Notes: a model not told the origin generated them from the letters alone. DNA of 64,000 nucleotides from Undibacterium parvum (GCF_003955735.1 NZ_CP034464.1:2418001-2482000); one strand, 5' to 3'; positions 53,651 to 63,741 are shown, numbered from the stretch's first letter. Numbers and translations: made by a program.

Positions 53651-55376
53651 GTACTGTGTGCAAGATCGGTGACAGCATGCCGTAGTGTTCTGGCAGGCGT
53701 ATCACGTGCACGCCTTCGCTAGGCGTGATGCGTGAATCGGCATCGGCGAAGACGTAGAGTTCGCCGCCGCGTGCGCGCACTTCTTGCATATTCGATTTAA
53801 GTTTTTCTATCAGGCCGTCTTTTGGCGCGACGGTGACTACCGGCATTTCTTTGGTGACTAAGGCCAGCGGGCCGTGTTTCAGTTCACCAGCCGGGTAGGC
53901 TTCGGCGTGGATGTAGGAAATCTCTTTGAGCTTGAGCGCGCCTTCCAGGGCAATCGGGTAATGCATGCCGCGTCCTAAGAACAGGGCGTTTTCTTTGCGG
54001 GCAAATTCTTCTGACCAGGCGATGATTTGCGGCTCTAAGGCCAGCACCGCGCTGATCGCTACCGGCAAATGGCGCAGGGCTTTGATGTGTTCGGCTTCTT
54101 GCTCGTCGCTGAGGCGGCCTTTGCTTTGTGCCAGAGTTAATGCCAGCAAGAACAGGGCTGCCAATTGCGTGGTAAAGGCTTTGGTGGATGCCACGCCGAC
54201 TTCGACACCGGCGCGTGTAATGTAGGCCAACTCGCATTCGCGCACCATGGCGCTGGTGGATACATTGCAGATGGTCAGGCTGTGCGGCATACCCAGACTG
54301 CGGGCGTGTTTTAAGGCGGCCAGGGTGTCGGCAGTTTCGCCGCTTTGTGAGATGGTGACGACTAGGCTACTTGGATTCGGGACGCTGTCGCGGTAGCGGT
54401 ATTCGCTGGCGATCTCGACGTTGACCGGGATTTTGGCGATGGATTCTATCCAATATTTGGCGGTCATGCCGGCGTAGTAACTGGTGCCGCAAGCGAGGAT
54501 CAGTACATTGTCGATTTGCTTGAAAACGCCAAAGGCTTTGTCGCCAAACAGCTCAGGCATGATGGCGGTGACGCCTTCCAGCGTATCGCCGAGGGCACGT
54601 GGCTGCTCGAAGATTTCTTTTTGCATGTAGTGGCGATACGGGCCGAGTTCGGCTGCGCCAGTGTGGGCGTGCACGGTGCGCGCTTCGCGCTGGACTTGCT
54701 TGCCATCGGCGTCGACGATCCAGACGCGTTGCAATTGCAGATCGACGACGTCGCCTTCTTCCAGATAAATGATCTGGTCGGTGGTGCCGGCTAAGGCCAT
54801 TGCGTCGGAAGCTAAGAAGTTTTCACCCTGACCGAGACCGACGATCAGCGGCGAACCGAGTCTGGCACCGACTACGCGGTGCGGTTCGTCCTGGCAAAAC
54901 ACGGCAATCGCAAAAGCACCGGTGAGGCGTTTGACGGCTTGTTGTACGGTCTCGAACAAGTCGCCGCTGTACAGGTGATCGACCAGATGGGCGATCACTT
55001 CGGTATCGGTCTGGCTTTCGAAGATGTAGCCTAATGCGGATAATTCGGCGCGCAGCTCTTCATGGTTTTCTATGATGCCGTTATGTACCAGGGCGATGCG
55101 ATCGCGTGAAAAATGGGGATGGGCATTAGCGGAAGACGGTACGCCGTGGGTGGCCCAGCGGGTGTGCGCGATGCCGGTAAATCCGGCCAGGCCGGTTTCA
55201 GCTACCTGCGCCTGCAACTCAGAGACGCGCGCGGTGCTGCGTGAGCGTTGCAGTTTGCCGTCCACGTGCAGAGCGACTCCGCAAGAATCATAGCCGCGGT
55301 ATTCCAGACGTTTTAAACCCTCTAGCAAGATGGGAGTGATATTGCGTTGTGCTACTGCGCCGACGATGCCACACAT
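53559..55376 (-). CDS. glmS: Glutamine--fructose-6-phosphate aminotransferase (isomerizing)
   Basis: 605 residues, full length. It makes glucosamine-6-phosphate from fructose-6-phosphate and glutamine, the first step to UDP-GlcNAc. The N-terminal amidotransferase starts with the nucleophile Cys2 ([11 protein letters not shown]); two SIS sugar-isomerase domains follow ([60 protein letters not shown]). The C-terminus is the conserved [12 protein letters not shown]. The 3' end is the target of Tn7-type and other elements in many bacteria, and two extra tails lie downstream here. Divergent from an Lrp-type gene; the 290-base spacer between them is AT-rich. Confidence 0.96.
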   Translation of the reverse strand: MCGIVGAVAQRNITPILLEGLKRLEYRGYDSCGVALHVDGKLQRSRSTARVSELQAQVAETGLAGFTGIAHTRWATHGVPSSANAHPHFSRDRIALVHNGIIENHEELRAELSALGYIFESQTDTEVIAHLVDHLYSGDLFETVQQAVKRLTGAFAIAVFCQDEPHRVVGARLGSPLIVGLGQGENFLASDAMALAGTTDQIIYLEEGDVVDLQLQRVWIVDADGKQVQREARTVHAHTGAAELGPYRHYMQKEIFEQPRALGDTLEGVTAIMPELFGDKAFGVFKQIDNVLILACGTSYYAGMTAKYWIESIAKIPVNVEIASEYRYRDSVPNPSSLVVTISQSGETADTLAALKHARSLGMPHSLTICNVSTSAMVRECELAYITRAGVEVGVASTKAFTTQLAALFLLALTLAQSKGRLSDEQEAEHIKALRHLPVAISAVLALEPQIIAWSEEFARKENALFLGRGMHYPIALEGALKLKEISYIHAEAYPAGELKHGPLALVTKEMPVVTVAPKDGLIEKLKSNMQEVRARGGELYVFADADSRITPSEGVHVIRLPEHYGMLSPILHTVPLQLLAYHTALARGTDVDKPRNLAKSVTVE

Positions 55377-55665
55377 AGGTAATTCTCCGTGTCAGGGTTA
55401 AGGCAATACGCCTGGCAGTGATGCCTGGCTGAAACTGTATTGCGCTTATCTCTAGTGAAATGAATAAATTTAAACAAGTAGCATCATGCTAATGCAGATG
55501 GTGTAAAATTTCCTGTCAATATTTGCTTGTATATGACTGAATATTCTACGACTAACTTGATATGATTAATTATTTCAAATATAGATAAATATTTAGATTA
55601 AATTTCATAATTATTACATCTGTGTTTCAATTTTTACAAATTTAGCAGCAGTTATAGGAACCGTG

Positions 55666-56127
55666 ATGCTACTCGACGATTTGGATAAGAGAATATTGCA
55701 GCAGTTGCAGCAGGATGCCGCCCTCACTAATCACGCCCTGGCGGCGCTGGTGCATGCCTCGCCGCCGACTTGTTTGCGTAGGGTTAATCGTTTGATCGAT
55801 GAAGGCGTGATCGCACGTCAGGTGGCGATCTTGGCTGCCGAAAAAATCGGGCCCAGCCTGACCGCGATCGTTGAGATTACGCTCGATCATCAAGCCAGTG
55901 AGAGGCAGACCGAGTTTGAACAACTGGTGGCGCATGAAAGCGCGGTGCAGCAATGTTACCGGGTCTCACCGGGGCCAGACTTTGTGTTGGTGATACAGGT
56001 AGCGGATATGCCGGCCTACCATGCACTGGCGCATAGACTGTTTGCGACGCAATCGAATATCCGCAATGTGCGGAGTTTTTTTTCTACCTTGCGCAGCAAG
56101 TTTGAGACGCGGGTGGATGTGCCGTGA
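55666..56127 (+). CDS. Lrp/AsnC family transcriptional regulator
   Basis: 153 residues: N-terminal helix-turn-helix (LDDLDKRILQQLQQDAALTNHALAALVHASPPTCLRRVNRLIDEG pattern) and a C-terminal RAM effector domain (CYRVSPGPDFVLVIQVADMPAY). The ATG at 55666 directly follows a GTG; AGGA lies upstream. The target may be glmS or genes elsewhere; the amino-acid ligand is unknown. Confidence 0.88.
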   Translation: MLLDDLDKRILQQLQQDAALTNHALAALVHASPPTCLRRVNRLIDEGVIARQVAILAAEKIGPSLTAIVEITLDHQASERQTEFEQLVAHESAVQQCYRVSPGPDFVLVIQVADMPAYHALAHRLFATQSNIRNVRSFFSTLRSKFETRVDVP

Positions 56128-56166
56128 TGTGTTGCTCTTATCGCTCGTATTGTGCTTGTCTGGGCG

Positions 56167-56979
56167 CTATTTTTCTGTAGAGCGCAGCGATCGTATGCTT
56201 TCTTTCAGTACTTCTGAGGGATACGCGCGTTGAAATCCTTTCCACGCCAGATCTGAATTCACGGAAGATTCTAATACTGTCCGCAATTTTTTGCGGTCCG
56301 CTTCAGTCAGAGAAATTTTCGAAATATAGACGCCACTTTCACCCCATGGTAATTCGTTCAATGCTTCGTATCTCAGTTTATCCAGCATGTCTGCCACCCG
56401 ATTATCGCCAATGAGCGCGCCGTAAAAAATCGAAGGCGCCATGATGCTCAGAAAAGTATTGTTGGTTTTTAAGGTGCGCGCCACCGACAAGGGATCTGGT
56501 TCTAGTATGAGTCTTTCGCGTTTGCTCATTTCTATGATTAAATTTTGATAGCGCACACCGTAATCGAAACCTCGCACCAAGACTAATCGTAATTCAGGGC
56601 TATCGAGTAAGTCTTGAAAAGAGCTGATGGTGGGACGATTTGAATTGTATGAAATTAAGGTGGCGCGATTGCGTACCAAGGGGATAAAGATGCCATATTC
56701 GTCCCGCTGCGGAGTCTTACTGGCAGGGATAAGCAAGTCAGCCTTGCCCATTTTAAACATCACTTCCTGCCGCGCCCTTGGTACCACTGAAAGTTGAAAA
56801 CGACAATCCTCAGTTTTTTCCAGCTGACGTAGTATGTCCGGATAAATACCGCCGATCTCATCACCACTCGTTGTGACGCTTAAGCCAGTCGGCGATACCG
56901 GTACATTGATCAGGCGTGAACAATTGGCCGCACTGATCAAAGGAAGCAGCAAGCTCAAAATAAGAATTTTCTTATGCAT
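56167..56979 (-). CDS. Periplasmic solute-binding-like protein, paralogue 1
   Basis: 270 residues from the ATG at 56979 (signal MHKKILILSLLLPLISAANC). Fold of the family-3 solute-binding proteins without nearby transporter genes: INVPVSPTGLSVTTSG, GGIYPDILRQLEK, ADLLIPASKTPQRDEYGIFIPL, LRLVLVRGFDYG. About half its residues match the tandem gene upstream. Such stand-alone proteins in Burkholderiales may sense or scavenge an amino acid or organic acid. The N-terminal Cys-Ser after ALA-like residues could also be a lipobox. Confidence 0.75.
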   Translation of the reverse strand: MHKKILILSLLLPLISAANCSRLINVPVSPTGLSVTTSGDEIGGIYPDILRQLEKTEDCRFQLSVVPRARQEVMFKMGKADLLIPASKTPQRDEYGIFIPLVRNRATLISYNSNRPTISSFQDLLDSPELRLVLVRGFDYGVRYQNLIIEMSKRERLILEPDPLSVARTLKTNNTFLSIMAPSIFYGALIGDNRVADMLDKLRYEALNELPWGESGVYISKISLTEADRKKLRTVLESSVNSDLAWKGFQRAYPSEVLKESIRSLRSTEK

Positions 56980-57031
56980 AGAAAAGAAGTGTGTCCTTGT
57001 AATACAGGCCCGATCGGTTTTTTTGCGCAAG

Positions 57032-57874
57032 CTATTTTTGCAGAGGTATCAGCGGTCGCATACTCTCTTTGAGCATATTATCGGGATAGTAATGCTGGAA
57101 GCTTTTCCAGACCTGGCCAGACTTGGCAGCCTGTTCTAGCAAGGTTGTGAGCGTCGTTTTGTCGGCCTCGCTCAAAGCAGCTTTAGATAGATACATGCCG
57201 CTGTCGCCCCAAGGCAGTTCATCGATGCTCTCGTAACGTATTTTAGGAATCAGGTCCTCGATGCGTGCATCGCCGCTCATGGCGCCGACTAAAATATACG
57301 GCGTCATAATGGTCAGATCGGCACCGCCGGCTTTGAGTATGCGCGCCACCGAGGTCGGGTCGGCCTCAGTGAGCAAACGTTTTTGCTTACTTAATTCGTT
57401 GATTAAAGCCATATAGCCAGGACCATAATCGTAGCCACGTACCACCACCAGTCGTAAAGATTTTCTATCGATCAGATCTTGCGCGCTGCGTAGCTCTGGC
57501 CATTTTGAATCTATCGACATCAGCTTGGCACGGTTGATAATTAAGGGAATGAAGATGCCATGCTGATCGCGTTGCACGGTTTTTTTGGCCGGAAACATCA
57601 GATCGGCAGTGCCGTTCTCGAACATCAGCTCTAGCCGGGCTCTTGGTACTACAGAGAAATTAAAGCTGCAGCCATTTTTTTCCGACATGCTACGGAGTAA
57701 CTCAGGGTAGACACCACTGACGCCATCTTCACCAGTTGTCACGCTTAAGCCTGTGGCCGCCACCGGGACATTGATCACGCGGGTACAGCCAGCAATGCTG
57801 TTGCCAGACAGGCATATCAGCAATGTCAACAGCGTCGCAAGGTGAGTGAAATCTACGGTTTTGATTCTTCGCAT
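57032..57874 (-). CDS. Periplasmic solute-binding-like protein, paralogue 2
   Basis: 280 residues, signal helix (HLATLLTLLICLSGNSIAG). It shares with paralogue 1 the order INVPVAATGLSVTTGEDG, GVYPELLRSM, FSVVPRAR, LMFPAKKTVQRDQHGIFIPL, VVVRGYDYG, DELPWGDSGMYLSK and the C-terminal MRPLIPLQK. Both have two spaced cysteines in the N-terminal lobe, likely a disulfide. The 52-base spacing suggests one transcript from a tandem duplication. Ligand unknown. Confidence 0.75.
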   Translation of the reverse strand: MRRIKTVDFTHLATLLTLLICLSGNSIAGCTRVINVPVAATGLSVTTGEDGVSGVYPELLRSMSEKNGCSFNFSVVPRARLELMFENGTADLMFPAKKTVQRDQHGIFIPLIINRAKLMSIDSKWPELRSAQDLIDRKSLRLVVVRGYDYGPGYMALINELSKQKRLLTEADPTSVARILKAGGADLTIMTPYILVGAMSGDARIEDLIPKIRYESIDELPWGDSGMYLSKAALSEADKTTLTTLLEQAAKSGQVWKSFQHYYPDNMLKESMRPLIPLQK

Positions 57875-58201
57875 TGCTTACCTCTATTGCCGTAAATAGA
57901 CATCGTAGGGAAACCATATACCTGAAAAAATACCCGCTCAGTTCGAGTATGCGCTGTTTTTTTGCCGTTTGACTAGCACTCTTTAACACTATTTGCTCCT
58001 AAACTGACTGTGCTTCTGCAATGCCTGCATGCGCTTAATTTAGTAAAAAAATAGGCGAAATCAAGTCTGGCATGTGCTTAGTTCATTGCCGATCCTATCA
58101 AGACTGAGATGAGAGAACATTTGTTAGAGGGAAACAAATATTTATTAATTTTTGTTGTCTCAAAGTATTTTATATAACACAATGTGATTGCTATTTTTCA
58201 A

Positions 58202-58215
58202 TTGATTTAAATCAA
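58202..58215. promoter_or_regulatory. Perfect FNR/Anr-type box upstream of the oxalate/formate antiporter
   Basis: TTGAT-TTAA-ATCAA is an exact match to the FNR consensus, about 105 bases before the antiporter start. The remainder of the 445-base gap 57875-58319 is AT-rich and shows nothing else. Confidence 0.7.
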
Positions 58216-58319
58216 GCCTTAATTCCTGAGCCAGGAATACCAAGTCATTGAAAAAATAGATGGATGGAATGTTCACTCAAACCAGCGCTTCCTTATCAAA
58301 CATAACAAGGTCTATGCCC

Positions 58320-59984
58320 ATGTCACAAACGCAGTTTTCACTACTCGCCAAAGAGCGCACAGTCGCTGGCGAAGGATTTAATCGATGGCTGGTACCACCA
58401 GCCGCACTCGCCATCCACTTATGTATAGGGATGGCTTACGGCTTCTCGGTATTCTGGTTGCCTTTATCGAAAGCCATAGGCATAGATAAGCCTGTCGCAT
58501 GCGCCAAAGAGATGAGTATCTTTGCCGAGCTGTTTGCCAGTAATTGCGACTGGAAAATCTCTACCCTGCAGTGGATGTACACCTTGTTTTTCATTTTTCT
58601 GGGTGGTTCGGCTGCCTTATTCGGTAGCTGGCTAGAGCATGCCGGTCCGCGCAAAGCCGGTGTGGTATCGGCGCTGTGCTGGTGCGGTGGCTTGGTGTTG
58701 TCGGCCTTTGGCGTGTATACCCATCAGGCTTGGATACTCTGGCTGTCAGCCGGAGTAATCGGTGGTATCGGGCTTGGGCTGGGCTATATTTCGCCAGTCT
58801 CGACCCTGATTAAATGGTTTCCGGATAAGCGCGGTATGGCGACCGGTATGGCGATCATGGGTTTTGGCGGCGGCGCGATGATAGGTGCGCCTATGGCCGA
58901 TTGGCTGATGCGCCATTTTGCAACGCCGACCTCGGTTGGTGTCTGGGAGACATTCCTGACTATGGCGGCGATCTATTTCGTCTTCATGATGGCCGGTGCC
59001 TTTGGTTACCGTGTGCCAGCCACTGGCTGGACACCTAAGGGTTGGACCCCGCCAGCTGCACAAACTAGTAACGCCATGATTACCTCTAAGCACGTGCATG
59101 TGAACAAGGCCTGGAAAACCAAGCAGTTCTGGCTGATCTGGGCGGTCTTGTGTCTGAATGTCTCGGCCGGTATCGGCATCCTCGGGATGGCCTCGCCTTT
59201 GCTGCAGGAAGTGTTTGCCGGCAAACTGATCGGTCTGGATATCTCGTTTAATGATTTGAACTCGGATCAAAAGAAACAGATCGCTACCATCGCCGCTGGT
59301 TTTACCGGTTTGCTGTCGCTGTTTAATATCGGTGGTCGCTTCTTCTGGGCATCCTGCTCTGATTACATAGGTCGCAAAGCGACTTACGCGGTGTTTTTTG
59401 TGTTGGGTTTTGTGTTGTACGCATCGATTCCTGGTGCTGCTCACGCGAATAATCTGGCCTTGTTTGTACTGGCTTTCTGCATCATCTTGTCTATGTACGG
59501 CGGCGGTTTTGCTACGGTGCCAGCTTACCTGGCCGATATGTTTGGTTCGCAAATGGTCGGTGCCATCCACGGTCGTCTGTTGACCGCATGGGCTACTGCC
59601 GGTGTCCTGGGACCCGTCTTGATCGGCTATATCCGCGAATACCAGATTGCCAATGGCGTACCAAAAGCCCAGGCCTACGACGTCACCATGTACATCCTGG
59701 CAGGCTTACTCTTGCTCGGTTTTATCTGCAATCTCTTGATACGCCCAGTCGCTCCATCGGTGTTTATGACGGATGAAGAATTGGCTGCTGAACGTCAACT
59801 GGCGCACGATAAAGTGGTCGCTAGTTCGCTCACTAATTCGCTCAATACCAGTGCCGATGCACCGGTGGTTGGCGCGCTTGCCGGCAATCCGGCTACCGTG
59901 TATCTGGCCTGGCTGGCGGTTGGTATTCCTATGGCTCTGGGGATCTGGATCACGCTGCAAAAAGCGGTAGTTTTGTTTAAGTAG
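58320..59984 (+). CDS. Oxalate/formate antiporter family (OFA) MFS transporter
   Basis: 554 residues with twelve main helices and a long C-terminal extension ending in one more helix (VYLAWLAVGIPMALGIWITL). OFA features: GMAYGFSVFWLPLSKAIG, LGGSAALFGSWLEHAGPRKAG, KWFPDKRGMATGMAIMGFGGGAMIGAP and GGRFFWASCSDYIGRK. The ATG at 58320 follows AAGG at nine bases; ATGs at 58260 and 58314 are in frame. The OxlT group exchanges oxalate and formate, but other family members carry other monocarboxylates. The next genes, a formate-dehydrogenase-like protein and FdhD, support formate metabolism. Confidence 0.85.
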   Translation: MSQTQFSLLAKERTVAGEGFNRWLVPPAALAIHLCIGMAYGFSVFWLPLSKAIGIDKPVACAKEMSIFAELFASNCDWKISTLQWMYTLFFIFLGGSAALFGSWLEHAGPRKAGVVSALCWCGGLVLSAFGVYTHQAWILWLSAGVIGGIGLGLGYISPVSTLIKWFPDKRGMATGMAIMGFGGGAMIGAPMADWLMRHFATPTSVGVWETFLTMAAIYFVFMMAGAFGYRVPATGWTPKGWTPPAAQTSNAMITSKHVHVNKAWKTKQFWLIWAVLCLNVSAGIGILGMASPLLQEVFAGKLIGLDISFNDLNSDQKKQIATIAAGFTGLLSLFNIGGRFFWASCSDYIGRKATYAVFFVLGFVLYASIPGAAHANNLALFVLAFCIILSMYGGGFATVPAYLADMFGSQMVGAIHGRLLTAWATAGVLGPVLIGYIREYQIANGVPKAQAYDVTMYILAGLLLLGFICNLLIRPVAPSVFMTDEELAAERQLAHDKVVASSLTNSLNTSADAPVVGALAGNPATVYLAWLAVGIPMALGIWITLQKAVVLFK

Positions 59985-60033
59985 TATTATTCACGGCAAC
60001 GTGAAGTACATTAGTTAAACGGTATGACGCTTT

Positions 60034-60067
60034 AAAAAGATCGTCTGCATTTTGAGACGATCTTTTT
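60034..60067 (+). terminator. Rho-independent terminator after the OFA gene
   Basis: AAAAAGATCGTCT and AGACGATCTTTTT enclose an eight-base loop, with seven T in total. Confidence 0.88.
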
Positions 60068-60138
60068 TTCTGCGCCATGCATTTGAGTTTTTTCCTTGGC
60101 TTATTCGTGCATATTGCGAGACGATTTACTAGACAAAC

Positions 60139-62451
60139 ATGACAAAAAAAACTGTAAAGTTATATCAGCGTCCGGCTGGTGGTTGGGGTGGTTTGAAGAG
60201 CGTTGCGCAGCATATTTTTGAGCAGGGCATACCGGCCAAAGGCGCACGCACCCTGTTGTCGGCGAATCAGCCAGATGGTTTCGATTGTCCCGGCTGTGCC
60301 TGGCCGGATCAGGATCATACTTCGACCTTTGAATTTTGCGAAAACGGTGCCAAGGCGGTGGCTGCTGAATCAACCGCCAGGCGCGCTACGCCGGCCCTGA
60401 TTTCGGCACAGACCCTGGCGCAGCTCACTCTGCGCAGCGATCAGGAACTTGAAGGCATGGGGCGGCTGACTCAGCCTATGCAATACGACGCCGCTAGTGA
60501 CAGCTATCAGGCAGTCTCTTGGGATGCCGCTTTTACTTTGATTGCCAGTCGCCTCAATGCACTGGCCTCGCCTAACGACGCGATCTTTTATACCTCGGGC
60601 CGTACCAGTAACGAAGCGGCTTTCTTGTACCAATTATTTGTGCGCGAGTTCGGCACGAACAATTTTCCGGATTGCTCGAATATGTGCCACGAACCTTCCG
60701 GTTTTGGCATGCGCGAGGCAGTCGGCGTGGGCAAGGGTACGGTGCAATTAGCCGATTTTCATGTGACCGATGCGATCTTTATTTTCGGCCAAAATCCGGG
60801 CACCAATCATCCGCGTATGTTGGGCGAATTACGCTCGGCCTCCAAGCGCGGCGCTGCCATCGTGTCGTTTAATCCGCTGCGTGAACGCGGTCTGGAAAAA
60901 TTTCAGAATCCGCAAAGCCCTATCGAAATGCTTAGCGGTGGCTCTACCCCTATCTCGTCCGACTATTTTCAGCTCAAGATAGGCGGCGATCTGGCCGCCG
61001 TCAAAGGCATGATCAAATATGTGTTGGAGGCTGACTCGCAGGCGCAGGCGGAGGCTAAACCGCGTCTGATCGATCTTGAGTTTATTGCGGATCACACGGC
61101 TAATTTTGATGCCTTTATGATTAATGTGCTGAGCGAATCCTGGGCCGTGATCGAAATCGAATCTGGCCTGAGCCGCGCCCAGATTATACGCGCGGCGCAG
61201 ATCTATTTGAACGCCAAGAGCGTGATTGCCTGCTGGGGTATGGGCATTACCCAGCACAAGCATTCGGTCGCGACCATACAGATGATCATCAATCTCTTGC
61301 TGTTGCGTGGCAATATTGGGCGCCCCGGAGCCGGGCCTTGTCCGGTACGCGGACATAGCAATGTGCAGGGTGACCGCACCATGGGGATTTATGAAAAACC
61401 GCGGCCAGCGTTTTTGGATAAACTGGGCGCAGTGTTCGATTTCAGCCCACCGCGTGAACCTGGTTACGACACCATCGCAGCGATCGAGGCGATGCTGGCA
61501 CATAAGGATAAAGTGTTTTTTGCGATGGGCGGCAATTTTGCCACCGCCACGCCGGACACCGAGGTCACCCATCGTGCCTTGCGCAATTGCGCCTTGACTG
61601 TGCATGTCGCTACCAAATTTAATCGCAGTCATTTGGTGCATGGACGCGAAGCCTTGATTTTGCCTTGCCTGGGCCGCACCGAGATCGATATGCAGGAAAG
61701 TGGGCCGCAGGCAGTCAGTGTCGAAGATTCTATGAGCATGGTGCATCTGTCATCCGGCATCAACGCGCCCGCTTCTGATGATCTATTATCAGAGCCCGCC
61801 ATCGTGGCGCGCCTGGCCGTGGCGACCTTGCAGCAGCGCAGCAAGACACCGTGGCTGTGGCTACTGGCCGACTATGATCGCATCCGCGATAAAATCGCCG
61901 CCGTGTTTGAAGACTTCGCCGATTTTAATCAACGCGTGAAAGTGCCGGGCGGTTTTCATTTACGCAATCGTGCGGCCGAGCGCGTATGGGAAACGGGCAG
62001 CAAGAAAGCGAATTTTTTCGCGCATGCAGTACCTGTCGATCTGCCGATACACCGCGCCAGACTGAGCCAGCAACAGCCAGTATTTAACCTGGCGACGATG
62101 CGTTCGCACGATCAGTACAACACCACCATCTACGGCATGAACGACCGTTATCGTGGCGTGTTTGGTGAGCGCCGCGTGCTGTTCATCCATGCCGATGACA
62201 TTGCGCAACTCGGTATGCAGGCTGGAGACTGGGTCGATTTACAAAGTCTAAGTGACGATGGCGTAGAACGCATTGCGAAACGTTTCATGCTGGTCGCCTA
62301 CAATATACCGCGCGCCTGTCTGGCGGCCTATTTCCCGGAGACGAATAATCTGGTGCCTTTGTCGAGCTTTGCAGATTTTGCCCGTACTCCCAGTTCCAAG
62401 TCGATACCGGTGCTGATCACGCCACATGTCGCAGCAGGTTCGGGAGTTTGA
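60139..62451 (+). CDS. FdhF/YdeP family molybdopterin oxidoreductase
   Basis: 770-residue DMSO-reductase-superfamily protein of the YdeP branch. The N-terminus (GGWGGLKSVAQHIFEQG, DGFDCPGCAWPDQ) has only a C-x-x-C plus one later Cys instead of the four-Cys [4Fe-4S] motif of formate dehydrogenase H. The active-site region SNMCHEPSGFGM has Cys where the metal ligand is expected. The MGD-binding parts GQNPGTNHPRM, RGNIGRPGAGPCPVRGHSNVQGDRTMGI and the C-terminal QYNTTIYGMNDRYRG are clear. YdeP-type proteins are linked to acid resistance or formate oxidation; the substrate is not certain. The following fdhD overlaps or abuts its stop. Confidence 0.88.
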   Translation: MTKKTVKLYQRPAGGWGGLKSVAQHIFEQGIPAKGARTLLSANQPDGFDCPGCAWPDQDHTSTFEFCENGAKAVAAESTARRATPALISAQTLAQLTLRSDQELEGMGRLTQPMQYDAASDSYQAVSWDAAFTLIASRLNALASPNDAIFYTSGRTSNEAAFLYQLFVREFGTNNFPDCSNMCHEPSGFGMREAVGVGKGTVQLADFHVTDAIFIFGQNPGTNHPRMLGELRSASKRGAAIVSFNPLRERGLEKFQNPQSPIEMLSGGSTPISSDYFQLKIGGDLAAVKGMIKYVLEADSQAQAEAKPRLIDLEFIADHTANFDAFMINVLSESWAVIEIESGLSRAQIIRAAQIYLNAKSVIACWGMGITQHKHSVATIQMIINLLLLRGNIGRPGAGPCPVRGHSNVQGDRTMGIYEKPRPAFLDKLGAVFDFSPPREPGYDTIAAIEAMLAHKDKVFFAMGGNFATATPDTEVTHRALRNCALTVHVATKFNRSHLVHGREALILPCLGRTEIDMQESGPQAVSVEDSMSMVHLSSGINAPASDDLLSEPAIVARLAVATLQQRSKTPWLWLLADYDRIRDKIAAVFEDFADFNQRVKVPGGFHLRNRAAERVWETGSKKANFFAHAVPVDLPIHRARLSQQQPVFNLATMRSHDQYNTTIYGMNDRYRGVFGERRVLFIHADDIAQLGMQAGDWVDLQSLSDDGVERIAKRFMLVAYNIPRACLAAYFPETNNLVPLSSFADFARTPSSKSIPVLITPHVAAGSGV

Positions 62452-62453
62452 AC

Positions 62454-63725
62454 GTGAATCAAGAAGTGAAGCAAGAAGCGAATCAAGAAGCGAATCAAGA
62501 AGCGAAGCAGCCAGTGAAACTAGCTGGCACGGTAAGCATTCCGGTAGTTGATTCCTCGTCTGCCGATTCGTTCAGCCTGGCCGGTTCATCGTCCAAAGCA
62601 GAGCGCAGCCCGCAACTGCTGATGCAAGCCTTGTTAAACGAATTGGCTGCCCACAGCGAGCCGGTTTCTATGGCACGTTTGTGCAAACGTCTCGGTGTGC
62701 GCATGAGCAGCCTATTGCGCTGCGTGGCGGCTTTAAGTGAGGATATCATCGCGGGCGTCGCTGGTCTGGGTTTGCTGCAAAGGCTGCAGCTGGGCGAGCG
62801 CGAGCTACTACAATTGACCGATAAGGGGCGAGCCAGTCTAGCTCGGGTTGAGCCTGAAGTTGAGTCTGAATTTGAGTCCGCAGTTGGCGCAACTCAGCCG
62901 GTTCAGGTACGCAGGCATACTGTGAGTGGCGCAGGCCCAGCGGTGATTGACACGGTCGCTGAAGAAGTGCCGGTGGCCTTGGTGTATAACGGCATTTCGC
63001 ATGCCGTGATGATGGCCAGTCCGCTGGCGCTGGAAGACTTTGCCATCGGTTTTAGTTTGTCGGAAGCAATCGTCGATAGCTGTCGGCAAATCTACGACAT
63101 AGAAATCATCGGCAATGCCGCGGCTGCGGCTGGGCAAGGCGTGGAATTGCGCCTGACGATCGCCGCAGTATGTTTTGTCCGCTTAAAAGAAAAACGGCGC
63201 TTGCTGGCCGGCTCCAGCGGCTGCGGTATCTGCGGCATAGAAAGTCTGAAGGCCTTCGAAGCGGCTCTGCCGGCACCTGCCGCGCTCGATCTGTCGACAC
63301 GCTTGAGTGCGACGGCTTTGCTCAAGGCCTTCGCCGCAATGCCGCAATTCCAGACCATTAATGCCCTGACCGGTGCCATGCATGCTGCCGCCTGGGCTGA
63401 TCTCGACGGCAATATTCTGATGCTGCGTGAAGATGTCGGGCGGCACAACGCCATGGATAAGCTGATTGGTGCCATGGCCATCACCGAACAGCAATCTGGG
63501 CAAGCGCGGCCAGCGGGCTTTGTCATGATGAGCAGCCGCGCCAGTTATGAACTGGTACAAAAAGCCGCGCGCGCCGGTATGCCGGTGTTGGCGACGATCT
63601 CGGCGCCGACCAGTCTGGCGATCAAGATCGCCGCCGATGCCGGCATCACCCTGATCGGCTTCGTACGCGACGCCAGTTTCGTCAGCTATACCCATACTGC
63701 GCGTATCCTCGCACTTCAGGATTAA
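62454..63725 (+). CDS. fdhD: FdhD sulfurtransferase with extra N-terminal winged-helix-like domain
   Basis: FdhD passes sulfur from IscS to the molybdenum cofactor of formate dehydrogenases. The FdhD part covers about residues 160-423: TVAEEVPVALVYNGISHAVMMASPLALEDFAIGFSLSEAIV, the sulfur-carrying C-x-x-C in SSGCGICG and REDVGRHNAMDKLIGA. Usual FdhD proteins have ~270 residues; this has 423. The added N-terminus has a QEANQEAKQ repeat coded by 12-base units, then a ~75-residue helical region (SMARLCKRLGVRMSSLLRCVAALSED, LLQLTDKGRASL) like a winged helix. The GTG at 62454 lies eight bases after GGAG, better than the TTG at 62448. Confidence 0.88.
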   Translation: MNQEVKQEANQEANQEAKQPVKLAGTVSIPVVDSSSADSFSLAGSSSKAERSPQLLMQALLNELAAHSEPVSMARLCKRLGVRMSSLLRCVAALSEDIIAGVAGLGLLQRLQLGERELLQLTDKGRASLARVEPEVESEFESAVGATQPVQVRRHTVSGAGPAVIDTVAEEVPVALVYNGISHAVMMASPLALEDFAIGFSLSEAIVDSCRQIYDIEIIGNAAAAAGQGVELRLTIAAVCFVRLKEKRRLLAGSSGCGICGIESLKAFEAALPAPAALDLSTRLSATALLKAFAAMPQFQTINALTGAMHAAAWADLDGNILMLREDVGRHNAMDKLIGAMAITEQQSGQARPAGFVMMSSRASYELVQKAARAGMPVLATISAPTSLAIKIAADAGITLIGFVRDASFVSYTHTARILALQD

Positions 63726-63741
63726 ATATTTAAAATGGCAT

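Noticed and set aside
53559..55380. A glmS ribozyme or riboswitch upstream of glmS
   Set aside because: The glmS ribozyme is a Gram-positive feature and its conserved core is not visible; the upstream region is simply AT-rich.
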